64,000 nucleotides of DNA from an uncultured Collinsella sp. (GTDB taxonomy: Bacteria > Actinomycetota > Coriobacteriia > Coriobacteriales > Coriobacteriaceae). Position 1 is the stretch's first letter, and each line of letters opens with the position of its first letter. A program made the translations under genes and the position numbers. Below the pieces are notes generated by a model that worked only from the letters and a program-made list of their open reading frames with translations, was not told the DNA's origin and made no database searches. Below are positions 31,710 through 40,844 of the stretch, piece after piece. The DNA lies in assembly GCA_958445895.1 (NCBI GenBank), contig CAUCTV010000001.1, forward strand, positions 248,001 through 312,000, in the 5' to 3' direction.

Positions 31710-33086
31710 CTAGGCCCTCAGCAGATAACGCACCTCGTAGGGCGCAAGTTCAAGTGTGCCCGTCAGCTCGACCGCCGGCGTATCGTCGGCAAGCAGGTCG
31801 ATAAAGGACCCGTTGAGCTCGCCGGCGTCAAAGGTATAGGCCTCATCCACGGCGTTCACCGCCACGAGCACCGTCGCGTCGTCGCAGGCGCGCTCAAACA
31901 ACAGTTGCTTGTTCTGGATCACCACGTTACGGTACGCGCCATAGTTGAGAGCACGTGCTGCTGCATCGTTTGCCGAGCGCAGGTGCGCGAGCTGTGTAAT
32001 AAATGCCGTCAGCTCGTTGGGCGCAGGCTCATCGAGCGCAGGGCGTAGCGCCCAGTCGCCATCGGGGCCGCCCTTTTCACCGGTAATTCCCCACTCGCTG
32101 CCGTAGTAGACGCACGGGATGCCCGGCATGCCAAAGAGCATGCCATAGGCGGGACGCAGGCAGTGCTTGTCGGTGAGGATACTCGCCAGGCGCGGCACAT
32201 CGTGGTTGTCGACAAACGACAGCAGGTGCTTGCCGCGGTAGATGCACCACGGATCGCCGCCAAACTGGCGGTGCAGCGAGTGGGCGATCTCGAACATATT
32301 GACCGAGTTAAAGCTGGAGTACAGGCCCTTGTAGCACTCGTAGTTGGTGCAGGAGTCGAGCATCTCGTCGTTGACGATCTGGTTGTAGTCGCCGTGGAGT
32401 GTCTCGCCGATCAGCACGAAGTCGGGCTTGAGCTCACGAGCAAAGCTATGCAAACGACGCATGAAGTCGCGGTCGAGCATGTAGGCGACGTCCAGGCGCA
32501 GGCCGTCGACGCCAAAGACGTCGGCCCAACGGCGCACAGACTCGAGCAGGTAATCGACCACAGCGGGATTTTGCAGGTTAAGCTTCACAAGCTCAAAATG
32601 GCCTTCCCAGCCCTCGTACCAAAAGCCATCGCCATAGCAGGAGTCGCCGTCAAAGCTAATGTGGAACCAATCCTTGTAGGGCGAGTCCCACTTACGCTCC
32701 TGCACGTCGCGGAAGGCCCAAAAGCCACGACCGACGTGGTTGAAGACGGCGTCGAGCACCACGCGGATGCCGTGGGCATGCAGCGTCTCGCACACGGCGG
32801 CAAAGTCGGCATCCCCACCCAGGCGACGGTCGATATGGCGCAGGCTGCGCGTATCGTAGCCATGGCTATCGGACTCGAGCGGCGGGTTGATGAGCACAGC
32901 GCCAACGCCGAGTTCTTGCAGGTAGTCAGCCCATTGGGCGATCTTCATGATGGGTGCATCGGGGTTGGGCGCAGCGTTGACAGCCTGGGCGAGTTCATCC
33001 TCGGCAACGGGAGCGGCGTTTTCGCGCGGAGCTCCGCAAAAGCCCAGCGGATAGATCTGATAGAACGTCGTCTCGTATGCCCACAT
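31710..33086 (-). CDS. Alpha-amylase family glycoside hydrolase (GH13)
   Basis: Cytoplasmic alpha-glucan hydrolase; 458 residues, no signal peptide. Conserved GH13 regions: DAVFNHVG (I), GLRLDVAYM with nucleophile Asp (II), IGETLHG with acid/base Glu (III), FVDNHDVPR with the transition-state Asp (IV). A (beta/alpha)8 barrel and short C-terminal beta domain. Lack of secretion signal and the neopullulanase-like sequence suggest it acts on imported maltodextrins. ATG with GGGAGGTTGCT upstream. In operon with the glycosylase gene. Confidence 0.9.
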   Translation of the reverse strand: MWAYETTFYQIYPLGFCGAPRENAAPVAEDELAQAVNAAPNPDAPIMKIAQWADYLQELGVGAVLINPPLESDSHGYDTRSLRHIDRRLGGDADFAAVCETLHAHGIRVVLDAVFNHVGRGFWAFRDVQERKWDSPYKDWFHISFDGDSCYGDGFWYEGWEGHFELVKLNLQNPAVVDYLLESVRRWADVFGVDGLRLDVAYMLDRDFMRRLHSFARELKPDFVLIGETLHGDYNQIVNDEMLDSCTNYECYKGLYSSFNSVNMFEIAHSLHRQFGGDPWCIYRGKHLLSFVDNHDVPRLASILTDKHCLRPAYGMLFGMPGIPCVYYGSEWGITGEKGGPDGDWALRPALDEPAPNELTAFITQLAHLRSANDAAARALNYGAYRNVVIQNKQLLFERACDDATVLVAVNAVDEAYTFDAGELNGSFIDLLADDTPAVELTGTLELAPYEVRYLLRA

Positions 33087-33160
33087 AGCAACCTCCCGGT
33101 AAGCTCAACACAACGATATCCATTGTATGCCCGGCTTGTATCCTCTCCCCCAAAATAAGT

Positions 33161-33221
33161 TGCGGTGAAATAATTCCTGCTTGGGCCTTCAGAGGCCTTA
33201 AACAGGAGCTATTCCACCGCA
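33161..33221. repeat. Long hairpin between MFS and amylase genes
   Basis: Arms of 19 bases (33161-33179 and 33203-33221) pair with three mismatches, starting TGCGGTG / CACCGCA; an inner GGCCT-TCAG-AGGCC stem forms the tip. Found 20 bases after the MFS stop on the minus strand. No clean T-run follows, so it may be a dispersed palindrome rather than a standard terminator. Confidence 0.65.
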
Positions 33222-33239
33222 GCTGATGAGGGGACGTGA

Positions 33240-34436
33240 TTAGGCGACGGGCTTTGCGCGGCGTATGGCTGGGAACAGTACGGTGATGGCAAGGATGACG
33301 CCCACGACGGTAATCGCCCCGCCCGCAAAGCCAATCCAAGCGATACCGGGACCCGAAACCACGGCGCCGCCGATTGCGGTGCCCGTGCCGATACCGAGGT
33401 TAAACAGGCCCGAGAAGATCGACATGGCGACGGCCGACGAATCCGCCGGCGTGTACTTGATGAGCTCGGCCTGGAACGCAACGTTAAAGGCCGTGGAGCA
33501 GCAGCCCCATAGCGCGCAGACGGCAAGCACTGCTACGAGCGACGATGCGACCGGACCCACGAGCAGCAGAGCCACCGGCACGCCGGAGAGCGTGATAGCC
33601 AAGAACGGGAAGCGATGCCCATCGAACAGGCGGCCAAACAGCCAGCTTCCGAGCAGACCAGAGCAGCCAAACGCCGTCAGCGTCATGGTAATAGCGCTTG
33701 CGTCGACGTGCGCGACCTGCGCCAGGAACGGCTCGATATAGCTGTAACCCGCATAATAGCCGGTCGCCATAAAGACCGTGACCGCGTAGAGCGCAATCAG
33801 GAACGGGTTCTTGAGCAGCTCGGGCAGCTGTTTGACGGTAAAGCGCTCGCCCGCCGGCATGGCCGGGAACACCGCGGCCTGGTAGACAACCGCGACAGCC
33901 GAGAGGGCCCCGACCGCGGCGAATGTCATGCGCCAGCCCACGGCCAGTCCGATGGCGCGGCCGATCGGCAGGCCAAAGATCTGCGCGATGGACGAGCCCG
34001 TGGCGATCATGCTAATGGCGAGCGCCCCGTGGCGACTGTCGACCAGGCGCGAGGCCATAATCGAGGCGACCGACCAGAACACGGCATGTGCGCAAGCGAC
34101 CACCAGGCGCGCACAGACCAGGATGGGATATGTCGGTGCCACAGCGGACAGGAACTGACCCAGAGAAAACACGGCGAGCACGCCGAGCAGCATCCGTTTG
34201 AATTCAAAACGCGAGGCAAACACCATGAGCGGCAGCGACAGCAGCATGACGCCCCAGGCATAAACCGAGATCATGATGCCCGCCTGGGCCTCGGTGAGCG
34301 AAAACGACGTGGCGATGTCGGTTAGCAGGCCGATGGGCATAAACTCCGACGTGTTGAACACGAACGCACAGCAGGTGAGCCCGACGAGTGGGAGCCACTG
34401 CCTGAGCGTGATGCCGTCTTGCCTTGCCTGAGTCAT
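33240..34436 (-). CDS. MFS transporter, DHA1 / sugar-efflux (SotB/AraJ-like) type
   Basis: Twelve-segment major facilitator exporter, 398 residues. The N-terminal VFNTSEFMPIGLLTDIATSF, and the A/B loop, are typical of the AraJ/SotB/YdhP group, which exports sugars, arabinose derivatives or drugs. Start at MTQARQ with GGAGACGTTATAT upstream. Stands alone between the long hairpin and feoAB. Substrate unknown. Confidence 0.85.
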   Translation of the reverse strand: MTQARQDGITLRQWLPLVGLTCCAFVFNTSEFMPIGLLTDIATSFSLTEAQAGIMISVYAWGVMLLSLPLMVFASRFEFKRMLLGVLAVFSLGQFLSAVAPTYPILVCARLVVACAHAVFWSVASIMASRLVDSRHGALAISMIATGSSIAQIFGLPIGRAIGLAVGWRMTFAAVGALSAVAVVYQAAVFPAMPAGERFTVKQLPELLKNPFLIALYAVTVFMATGYYAGYSYIEPFLAQVAHVDASAITMTLTAFGCSGLLGSWLFGRLFDGHRFPFLAITLSGVPVALLLVGPVASSLVAVLAVCALWGCCSTAFNVAFQAELIKYTPADSSAVAMSIFSGLFNLGIGTGTAIGGAVVSGPGIAWIGFAGGAITVVGVILAITVLFPAIRRAKPVA

Positions 34437-34556
34437 ATATAACGTCTCCAATCGTTTTGAGCGGAGGCGATTATATAGCAACGGCCCCGCATCCGTCAGT
34501 ACAGAAGCGGGGCCGAAAACAATTCGATACACAGAGGTTGCGTCGTCAATTCATAA

Positions 34557-36917
34557 CTAAGCCAACCCCAGCAATATGCCCGCCGAATGCACGACAAACG
34601 CCACGATCCAGGCAACGGCGACCTGAAACGCGAATACGGCCACGGCATAGCGCGCGCCCAACTCGCTCTTGACAGCGCCGATAGCGGCCACGCAAGGCGG
34701 GTACAGCAGCGTAAAGACCAAGAACACGTAGGCGGTAAACGGCGAAAACATGGTTGACAATGCCGCGGGCGAGGTTGCACCCAAAAGCACCGTGAGTGTC
34801 GAGATGACACTCTCCTTGGCGATAAGTCCGGTGACGAGCGCCGTCGAGGCGCGCCAGTCGCCAAAGCCGAGTGGGGCCAATACCGGCGCGATGATGCTAC
34901 CCAGACCGGCAAGTAGACTCTGCGACTGATCGGCGACCACATTAAAGCGAATGTCGAACGTCTGAAGGAACCAGATGACCACGGTAGCGGCAAAGATAAT
35001 GGTAAAAGCCTTGGTAATAAAGTCCTTGGCCTTATCCCATGCCAGCATCACCGTCGTCTTGACGCTCGGCAGGCGGTAATTGGGGAGCTCCATGATAAAC
35101 GGCACCGGGTCGCCCTTAAATGCCGTGCGGTTGAGCACCAAAGCCGCGATGCAGCCGACCACGATACCGATCAGATAGAGCGAGACCATGGCGGGAACCG
35201 TCGCCTGCGGGAAAAAAGCCCCGCACAGCAAGCCGTAAACCGGCAGCTTGGCTGAGCAGCTCATAAACGGCGTGAGCATGACCGTCATCTTGCGGTCGTG
35301 CTCGGATGGGAGCGTACGGGTCGACATGATAGCCGGCACGGTGCAGCCAAAACCGACGAGCATGGGCACGAAGCTGCGGCCCGACAGGCCAAAGCGACGC
35401 AGCACCTTATCCATGACAAAGGCTACGCGTGCCATGTAGCCGGAGTCTTCCAGAATGGAGAGGAACAAGAAGAGCACGACGATAATCGGTAGGAAGGTCA
35501 GCACGCTGCCCACACCCGTAAGTACGCCGTCGACAGCCAGTGAGCGCACCACGTCGTTGGTTCCGAATGCCTTGAGGCCCGCATCGGCCGAGGCGATGAT
35601 GGCAGCGATACCGTCCTCCATGAGTCCCTGCAACGCCGCGCCAATCACGCCAAACGTCAGCCAAAAGACGAGGCCCATGATCACCAGAAACGCCGGAATG
35701 GCTGTGTAACGACCTGTCAGGATGCGGTCAATCTTGACGGAGCGCACGTGCTCGCGGCTCTCGTGCGGCTTGACGACGCAACGCCCGCACACGTCGCCGA
35801 TAAAGCTAAAACGCATATCGGCCAGCGCAGATAGGCGGTCGGTGCCGGCCTCGCCCTCCATCTGGGTAATGATGTGCTCGATAGCGTCGAGCTCGTTGCG
35901 ATCCAGGTGAAGCGCCTCGGTTACCAGCTCATCGCCCTCGACCAGCTTGGTCGCCGCAAAGCGCACCGGAATGTGCGCCGTCACGGCATGGTCCTCGATC
36001 AGGTTAGCAATACCGTGGATGCAGCGATGCAGCGCACCGCCGTCCGGGCCGTCGGGCGCACAAAAGTCCAGGCGACCAGGGCGCTCGCGGAACCGTGCCA
36101 CGTGCAGGGCGTGGTCCACCAACTCGCCGATGCCCTCGTTGCGGGCAGCGCTAATGGGGACAACGGGCACGCCCAACAGGCTCTCGAGCAGGTTGACGTC
36201 CACGGCGCCGCCGTTGGCGGTCACCTCGTCCATCATGTTGAGCGCGATGACCATAGGACGGTCAAGCTCCATGAGCTGCAGTGTCAGGTACAGGTTACGC
36301 TCGATGTTGGTGGCGTCAATGATGTCGATGATGGCGTCCGGGCGCTCGTCAAGGATGAACTGACGGCTCACGACCTCTTCGCCTGTGTACGGCGACAGGG
36401 AGTAAATGCCGGGCAGGTCGGTAACGCTCGCCTCGGGATGGTTACGGATGGTGCCATCTTTGCGGTCGACCGTCACGCCGGGAAAGTTACCGACGTGCTG
36501 GTTGGAGCCCGTCAGCTGGTTGAATAACGTGGTCTTGCCGCAGTTTTGGTTGCCGGCGAGGGCAAAGTGCAGCGGCGCGCCCTCGGGCACGGCCGTCTTT
36601 GCCGCACGGGGCGAATACGTCCCCTCGCCCAGGGCCGGATGCTCCGTCGTGCCGATTGCGGCGTTAGCGCGCGGACCCGTATCGGTGTCGTGAATACCCA
36701 CGAGCTCGATGCGAGCGGCATCGTCCTTGCGCAGCGTCAACTCGTAGCCACGTAGGCGGATCTCGAGCGGGTCACCCATGGGGGCGTACTTCATCATGGT
36801 GACTTCGGTGCCCGGCGTTAGACCCATGTCCAAAATATGCTGTCGGAGTGCCTGATCGTCCGATGCCACCGATGCGACAACGGCGTCCTTTCCAATCTCG
36901 AGTGTATCGAGCTTCAC
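34557..36917 (-). CDS. feoB: Ferrous iron transporter, FeoA-FeoB fusion
   Basis: GTP-dependent Fe(II) importer. 786 residues. An N-terminal FeoA SH3-like domain (about 1-75, LRQHILDMGLTPGTEVTMM, IRLRGYELTLRKDDA) is joined by a linker to the FeoB G domain (GNQNCGKTTLFNQLTG, NFPGVTVDRKDG, DLPGIYSLSPY, NMMDE) and membrane core with GFGCTVPAIMSTRTL and SCSAKLPVY. FeoA is normally separate. GTG 36917 preceded by GGGGGAGG gives the FeoA N-terminus; an upstream ATG would add a non-homologous tail. Promoter and DtxR-like half-sites lie just upstream. Confidence 0.93.
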   Translation of the reverse strand: MKLDTLEIGKDAVVASVASDDQALRQHILDMGLTPGTEVTMMKYAPMGDPLEIRLRGYELTLRKDDAARIELVGIHDTDTGPRANAAIGTTEHPALGEGTYSPRAAKTAVPEGAPLHFALAGNQNCGKTTLFNQLTGSNQHVGNFPGVTVDRKDGTIRNHPEASVTDLPGIYSLSPYTGEEVVSRQFILDERPDAIIDIIDATNIERNLYLTLQLMELDRPMVIALNMMDEVTANGGAVDVNLLESLLGVPVVPISAARNEGIGELVDHALHVARFRERPGRLDFCAPDGPDGGALHRCIHGIANLIEDHAVTAHIPVRFAATKLVEGDELVTEALHLDRNELDAIEHIITQMEGEAGTDRLSALADMRFSFIGDVCGRCVVKPHESREHVRSVKIDRILTGRYTAIPAFLVIMGLVFWLTFGVIGAALQGLMEDGIAAIIASADAGLKAFGTNDVVRSLAVDGVLTGVGSVLTFLPIIVVLFLFLSILEDSGYMARVAFVMDKVLRRFGLSGRSFVPMLVGFGCTVPAIMSTRTLPSEHDRKMTVMLTPFMSCSAKLPVYGLLCGAFFPQATVPAMVSLYLIGIVVGCIAALVLNRTAFKGDPVPFIMELPNYRLPSVKTTVMLAWDKAKDFITKAFTIIFAATVVIWFLQTFDIRFNVVADQSQSLLAGLGSIIAPVLAPLGFGDWRASTALVTGLIAKESVISTLTVLLGATSPAALSTMFSPFTAYVFLVFTLLYPPCVAAIGAVKSELGARYAVAVFAFQVAVAWIVAFVVHSAGILLGLA

Positions 36918-36968
36918 GTCCGTGTTCCTCCCCCGGCGCCCACAGGGCGTTGCATTTATGTTCACCTT

Positions 36969-37002
36969 GGCTAACCGTTTGCCACGGCTAACCAATTTAA
37001 CC
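36969..37002. promoter_or_regulatory. Possible DtxR/IdeR-family operator of feoAB
   Basis: GGCTAACC at 36969-36976 and again at 36986-36993, then ATTTAACC ending at 37002. They match the half-site of DtxR/IdeR boxes (TTAGGTTAGSCTAACCTAA) and sit at the predicted feoAB transcription start, as expected for iron repression. Confidence 0.45.
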
Positions 37003-37006
37003 ATGC

Positions 37007-37036
37007 ATGATAGCGCGAACACACAACGATGTTCAA
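37007..37036 (-). promoter_or_regulatory. Promoter of feoAB
   Basis: TTGAAC (37031-37036), 18-base spacer, TATCAT (37007-37012) on the minus strand. Confidence 0.6.
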
Positions 37037-37093
37037 TCAACAGATCGGTGCAGGGTGGGGATTCTGGGCCATTGCTTCCCAGACGGGCCTGCT

Positions 37094-37277
37094 GCGGAAA
37101 CCGAATCCCACTCCGGAACACCTAAACGGGATGGGCTTTCCGGTTGAGGCATCTAGCGGAAACTGCAGCCCGGAATCGGCGCTCAGACTGGGATGCAATT
37201 TCCCAATGGGGCCCTCGGGGAAACTGCGGCCCGGAATCTGCTCTCGAAACGGGACGCGGTTTCCCCGAGGACCGAAA
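37094..37277. repeat. Three tandem 61-62 bp hairpin repeats
   Basis: Units begin at 37094, 37156 and 37217 (spacing 62 and 61), with a decayed fourth copy upstream. Each has GGAAAC... at the left and ...TTTCC at the right with CCC/GGG inside, so each folds into a stem with an 18-base loop. Stem bases differ between units in a pairing-preserving way (TGCA/TGCA in unit 2, CG/CG in unit 3). No gene in 36918-37555. Confidence 0.75.
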
Positions 37278-37400
37278 CAGCCGCCCGCCCCTCGACAAAA
37301 TAATCCGTTCCCTCCGTCGCATGCGGAACATCCAAGGAGTGTCCCAGGGTGCCGGCACAATAGGAACGTCCCCAGCTGCCGGCAGCATTTCGCCGCAACA

Positions 37401-37442
37401 GCAAAAGCCCGCGCTGGCAACAAATGTCACCTGCGCGGGCTT
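37401..37442 (-). terminator. Terminator of the amino-acid antiporter gene
   Basis: Stem AAGCCCGCGC (37405-37414) / GCGCGGGCTT (37433-37442); minus strand continues TTTTGC. About 115 bases after the antiporter stop. Confidence 0.7.
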
Positions 37443-37555
37443 GGTGGGCGCTCACAAAGGCACGTTACAGAGGCCCACGTCAGTTATGGATTACCGAGCG
37501 GCACCGGCACGCGATGCCTCCGTCGGCTTACCAAGCGATGAAGCTTGCCGCAGTC

Positions 37556-39019
37556 TTAGACTATCGGCGCAATGCCGGCAAAGTGCAGATACAGCGAAAT
37601 GACCGCCACGACAATGACCACCGCTGCGATCAGCTTGTCGTGCAGATGCGGAAGCACCGGTTTACCGCGGCCTCGCTCGCCCAGCATATAAACGGGAATG
37701 GCCGGAGCAAAAAGGATCGTCGTGATCATGACGCCCTGGAGGCCCGTCGACCACACCAGGAACAATGTGTAGATGAAGCCGAGCGTGCCGAAGAATCGCG
37801 CCTTGCCGACGCTTGGCGCATGCGGCCCGTCCAGATGTTCCTTCTTCCAACCAATCACCATGTAATAGGCAGCCGAGCACACGTACGGAACTAGGATCGT
37901 ATTGACTGCGCAGCTATAGAAGAACTGGTAGGTGCTCGCCGCCACATACGACACGATCAAGAAGAGCTGCGTGATGCCGGAGCTCACGAGAACCGTTACC
38001 ACCGGGGCATCATGCTTGTTCGTCTTGGCAAACGCCAGCGGGAAGGATCCCTGGCGCGCCGCCTCGAACGGCGTCTCGGACGCAATGATGACGTAGCCCA
38101 GCAGCGCGCCGACCAGCGAGAGGATAACGCCAAGGTTTACGATGGCAGCGCCAACCGGACCGATTGCGCACTCGAGAATTCCCGCCATGGAGGGCGTTGC
38201 GAGCTGTGCCATCTCCTCGCGCGGCATAATGCCGAGCGACAGCATCGAGATGATCAGATACAGCGTGAATACAGCCGCAAATCCGAGCGCCGTCGAGCGG
38301 CCGACGTCACGCACGTACTTAGCACGGCCCGAGATAACGACAGCGCCCTCGATGCCCGTGAAGACCCAGACAAGGGCGATCATGGTCGAGACAACCTGCT
38401 CGCCAAAGCCAGGACCAGCCGGCTCTCCCCAGAAGTTGTCCATAAAGATATCGACGTTGAACTTACCCAGGAGCACGATACTCAGCACAAAGAGCCCCAG
38501 CGGCACCAGCTTCGCCAACGTGACGATCGTGTTAATGCCCGCAGCCTCCTTAACACCACGAAGCACAAGGGCGGTAAGGAACCACAAAAACACGCTGGCG
38601 CAGACGATGGAAAGCAGGTTGTTACCCGCGCCAAACGCAGGGAAGAAATAGCCCAGCGCGCTAAACAGCAAGAGCGCAAAGCTCACGTTGGAAAGACATG
38701 CGCTGATCCAGTAGCCCCAGGCGGAGTTGAATCCAATGTAATCGCCAAAACCGGCCGCAGCGTATGCATAGATGCCGCCGGTCAGGTCGGGACGGGCCTG
38801 AGACAAACCGTTGAACACCATCATCAGCGCAAAGACGCCAATGAAGCAAATTCCCCACGAGACGATAACCGCACCGGTATTTGCCCCGCCTGCTGCCATA
38901 TCGCCGGCAAGCGAAAAGATGCCGCCACAAATACTGGCGGTAATGACCATCATGGTCAGACGAAAGAGATCGAGGCCATTAGGGTCGATAATCTCGTCGT
39001 TTTGAGCTTTAGAGGCCAT
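37556..39019 (-). CDS. Amino-acid antiporter of the APC family (basic amino acid / ArcD-like)
   Basis: Membrane transporter, 487 residues, about 12-14 hydrophobic segments. TASICGGIFSLAGDMAAG near the N-terminus, and VFTGIEGAVVISGRAKYVRDVG, ASETPFEAARQGSFP match the basic amino-acid/polyamine antiporter branch (arginine-ornithine, lysine-cadaverine). Downstream of the dimethylargininase gene, so it likely imports a methylarginine or arginine derivative or exchanges it for citrulline. ATG with AAGGGGGT upstream. Confidence 0.87.
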   Translation of the reverse strand: MASKAQNDEIIDPNGLDLFRLTMMVITASICGGIFSLAGDMAAGGANTGAVIVSWGICFIGVFALMMVFNGLSQARPDLTGGIYAYAAAGFGDYIGFNSAWGYWISACLSNVSFALLLFSALGYFFPAFGAGNNLLSIVCASVFLWFLTALVLRGVKEAAGINTIVTLAKLVPLGLFVLSIVLLGKFNVDIFMDNFWGEPAGPGFGEQVVSTMIALVWVFTGIEGAVVISGRAKYVRDVGRSTALGFAAVFTLYLIISMLSLGIMPREEMAQLATPSMAGILECAIGPVGAAIVNLGVILSLVGALLGYVIIASETPFEAARQGSFPLAFAKTNKHDAPVVTVLVSSGITQLFLIVSYVAASTYQFFYSCAVNTILVPYVCSAAYYMVIGWKKEHLDGPHAPSVGKARFFGTLGFIYTLFLVWSTGLQGVMITTILFAPAIPVYMLGERGRGKPVLPHLHDKLIAAVVIVVAVISLYLHFAGIAPIV

Positions 39020-39056
39020 TGTATGTGCACCCCCTTCATCATGTGATCGAACGAAA

Positions 39057-39093
39057 GATGGCCCGGACGTCCCGAATCGGGTGCCGGGCCATC
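39057..39093 (-). terminator. Hairpin between dimethylargininase and antiporter genes
   Basis: Stem GATGGCCCGG (39057-39066) / CCGGGCCATC (39084-39093) with an inner CCCGA/TCGGG pairing. The T-run after it is poor (TTTCG), so it may only reduce read-through between the two genes. Confidence 0.6.
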
Positions 39094-39128
39094 GGTCAAG
39101 CGATCATCAGACTGTTACAGCTATCGCG

Positions 39129-39905
39129 TTAGAAGCGCAGCGACAGGCAAGAAAGGCCGCCGTCGACCTTGCGATACTCGGAGGTGTCAACGACGAGTGT
39201 CTTGTAGCCCAGATCCTGCACGGCCTTGAGCACAGTCGGATAGCCCTCGGCAACGATGACCGTACCGTTGACCCAGATGCAGTTGGCGCCGTACGCCTCG
39301 TCCTCGGGCACGACGATTTTGTTGTACTGGGCAAAGTCGGGCTTATCGATGAACTCACCAGAGACGAGCATGTTGTTGTCCTCGATGTAGTTGACGCCCG
39401 TCTTGAGGTGCAGGACCTCCTCCAGCGGAACCTCGGAACCCTCGAGGCCCCAGCCCTCGAGAATCTCGCAGAACTGGCGGATGCCCTCTTCGTTGGTACG
39501 AGCGGAGCGACCGACGTAGAAATGGTCGCCGACCATCATGACGTCGCCGCCGTCGAGCGTGCCCGGAGAAACGATGTGCTTGACATGCTCGTCGTCAAAG
39601 AAGCGACGGACGGCCGGCTCGATCTCGTCCTTCTCGCCGTTGCGGCTGTCGGCGCCGGGGTTGGTAATGATGGCGCCGCAGCGAGTGATAACGGCCGGAT
39701 CTTCGACGAAGCAGCTGTCGGGATACTGCTCGAGGGCGGGCAGCACCGAGACATCCACGCCGCACTGCTCGAGCGCATGCTCGTAATCGTAGTGCTCCTC
39801 GATGGCGCGCTCGTAGATGGGCTGGCCAAGCTCGGGGGCACTCGTGATGCCATTGCTCAGGGACTTGCCGGGGCGGCGGATGATGACGTGGCTGAACTTG
39901 GTCAT
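39129..39905 (-). CDS. Dimethylargininase (DDAH) family hydrolase
   Basis: Amidinotransferase-fold hydrolase that cleaves N-methylated arginines to citrulline and methylamines. 258 residues, the usual DDAH length (arginine deiminase is ~410). Substrate and catalytic motifs: YPDSCFVEDPAV, GTLDGGDVMMVGDHFYVG, ISARTNEEG-type loop (RSARTNEEG), and the C-terminal nucleophile C253 in GGLSCLSLRF. ATG follows AAGGAGG. In operon with an arginine-type antiporter and divergent from a GntR regulator. Could alternatively act on citrulline-like or other guanidino compounds. Confidence 0.85.
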   Translation of the reverse strand: MTKFSHVIIRRPGKSLSNGITSAPELGQPIYERAIEEHYDYEHALEQCGVDVSVLPALEQYPDSCFVEDPAVITRCGAIITNPGADSRNGEKDEIEPAVRRFFDDEHVKHIVSPGTLDGGDVMMVGDHFYVGRSARTNEEGIRQFCEILEGWGLEGSEVPLEEVLHLKTGVNYIEDNNMLVSGEFIDKPDFAQYNKIVVPEDEAYGANCIWVNGTVIVAEGYPTVLKAVQDLGYKTLVVDTSEYRKVDGGLSCLSLRF

Positions 39906-40001
39906 GATGATCCTCCTTGGATCTCATAGTACTGAGCGGACTTCCTTGCGTCCGCCTTCCTTCCGATGGCTTTATCTTAGGGTGTCTTTGCTGTTTTGTA
40001 T

Positions 40002-40013
40002 ATTGTATACAAT
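40002..40013. promoter_or_regulatory. Probable GntR operator
   Basis: Perfect 12-bp palindrome ATTGTATACAAT in the divergent region between the dimethylargininase and GntR genes; the core TNGTATACNA fits operators of FadR-type GntR regulators. Confidence 0.65.
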
Positions 40014-40159
40014 CCTGAACGGTAGGTATTCTTCGGTAAGCGTATTCCTGCTTATCGGCGCAAAGTAGCACGATTTAGCTGGTCGTTCTATAATTCGACT
40101 GAGCTATTCAAGCGAAACGTATTTAATTTTAGAAATATACCGTTAAGGAACATAAGCTC

Positions 40160-40810
40160 ATGGAAACGCTCAGAAGGCCCCTGAAGGATCACGTATACGA
40201 CTATATTTCGAGCCGTATTGACGCCGGCGAGTTGTCCGCCGGCGACCGGCTGAGCGAGCAAGCGATCTGCGATGCCATGGGCGTGTCGCGCACGCCGGTC
40301 CGCGAAGCGCTCATCCAGCTCGCAAGCGACGGCTATCTGGACAATCTCCCCCGCCGCGGATTCCGCGTCCGTGGGTTCGATCAGCAAAACGCCGTTGAAG
40401 TCTTTGAGATTATGGGGCCGCTCGACGGGCAGGCCGCATATCTCGCCTGTCCGAATCTAACTGACGACGATATTACGCAGCTGAAATTTCTCGTCGGCTC
40501 CATGGACCTCGCGATCCAAGGCGGTCTCATCCGTAAGTATGACGACATTCAGCGAGACTTTCACCTTACGTACTTCAACCGCTGTGGCAACGACCGTCTG
40601 CGCGATATGATCTCGCAGCTCGAGCGTTGCTTTATCAAGCGCGATTACGAGACTGTTGACCAAGAGACGGCTTGCAAACTGCTCAATAAAGCCAACAACG
40701 AACATGCTCATATTCTTGAGTTGTTCGAAGCACGAGACGCGACGGGCGTGCGCGACTACGTTCGCGATGTCCATTGGAACACGGAAAACGCCCAGTTCAC
40801 CGTTTGGTAG
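40160..40810 (+). CDS. GntR-family transcriptional regulator (FCD domain)
   Basis: 216 residues. N-terminal winged helix-turn-helix (about 8-72; LSEQAICDAMGVSRTPVREALIQLASDGYL, RRGFRV) and a C-terminal all-helical FCD ligand domain with metal/ligand residues (DDIQRDFHLTYF...H). Divergent from the dimethylargininase-antiporter operon, with a GTATAC palindrome between, so it likely controls that operon in response to its substrate. AAGGAACATAAGCTC precedes the ATG. Confidence 0.9.
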   Translation: METLRRPLKDHVYDYISSRIDAGELSAGDRLSEQAICDAMGVSRTPVREALIQLASDGYLDNLPRRGFRVRGFDQQNAVEVFEIMGPLDGQAAYLACPNLTDDDITQLKFLVGSMDLAIQGGLIRKYDDIQRDFHLTYFNRCGNDRLRDMISQLERCFIKRDYETVDQETACKLLNKANNEHAHILELFEARDATGVRDYVRDVHWNTENAQFTVW

Positions 40811-40844
40811 AAATACAACAAGGAAAGCTATCAGACGCCCATCT

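Noticed and set aside
37094..37277. Possible CRISPR array
   Set aside because: Units are contiguous 61-62 bp repeats with no unique spacers of equal size and no cas genes nearby.
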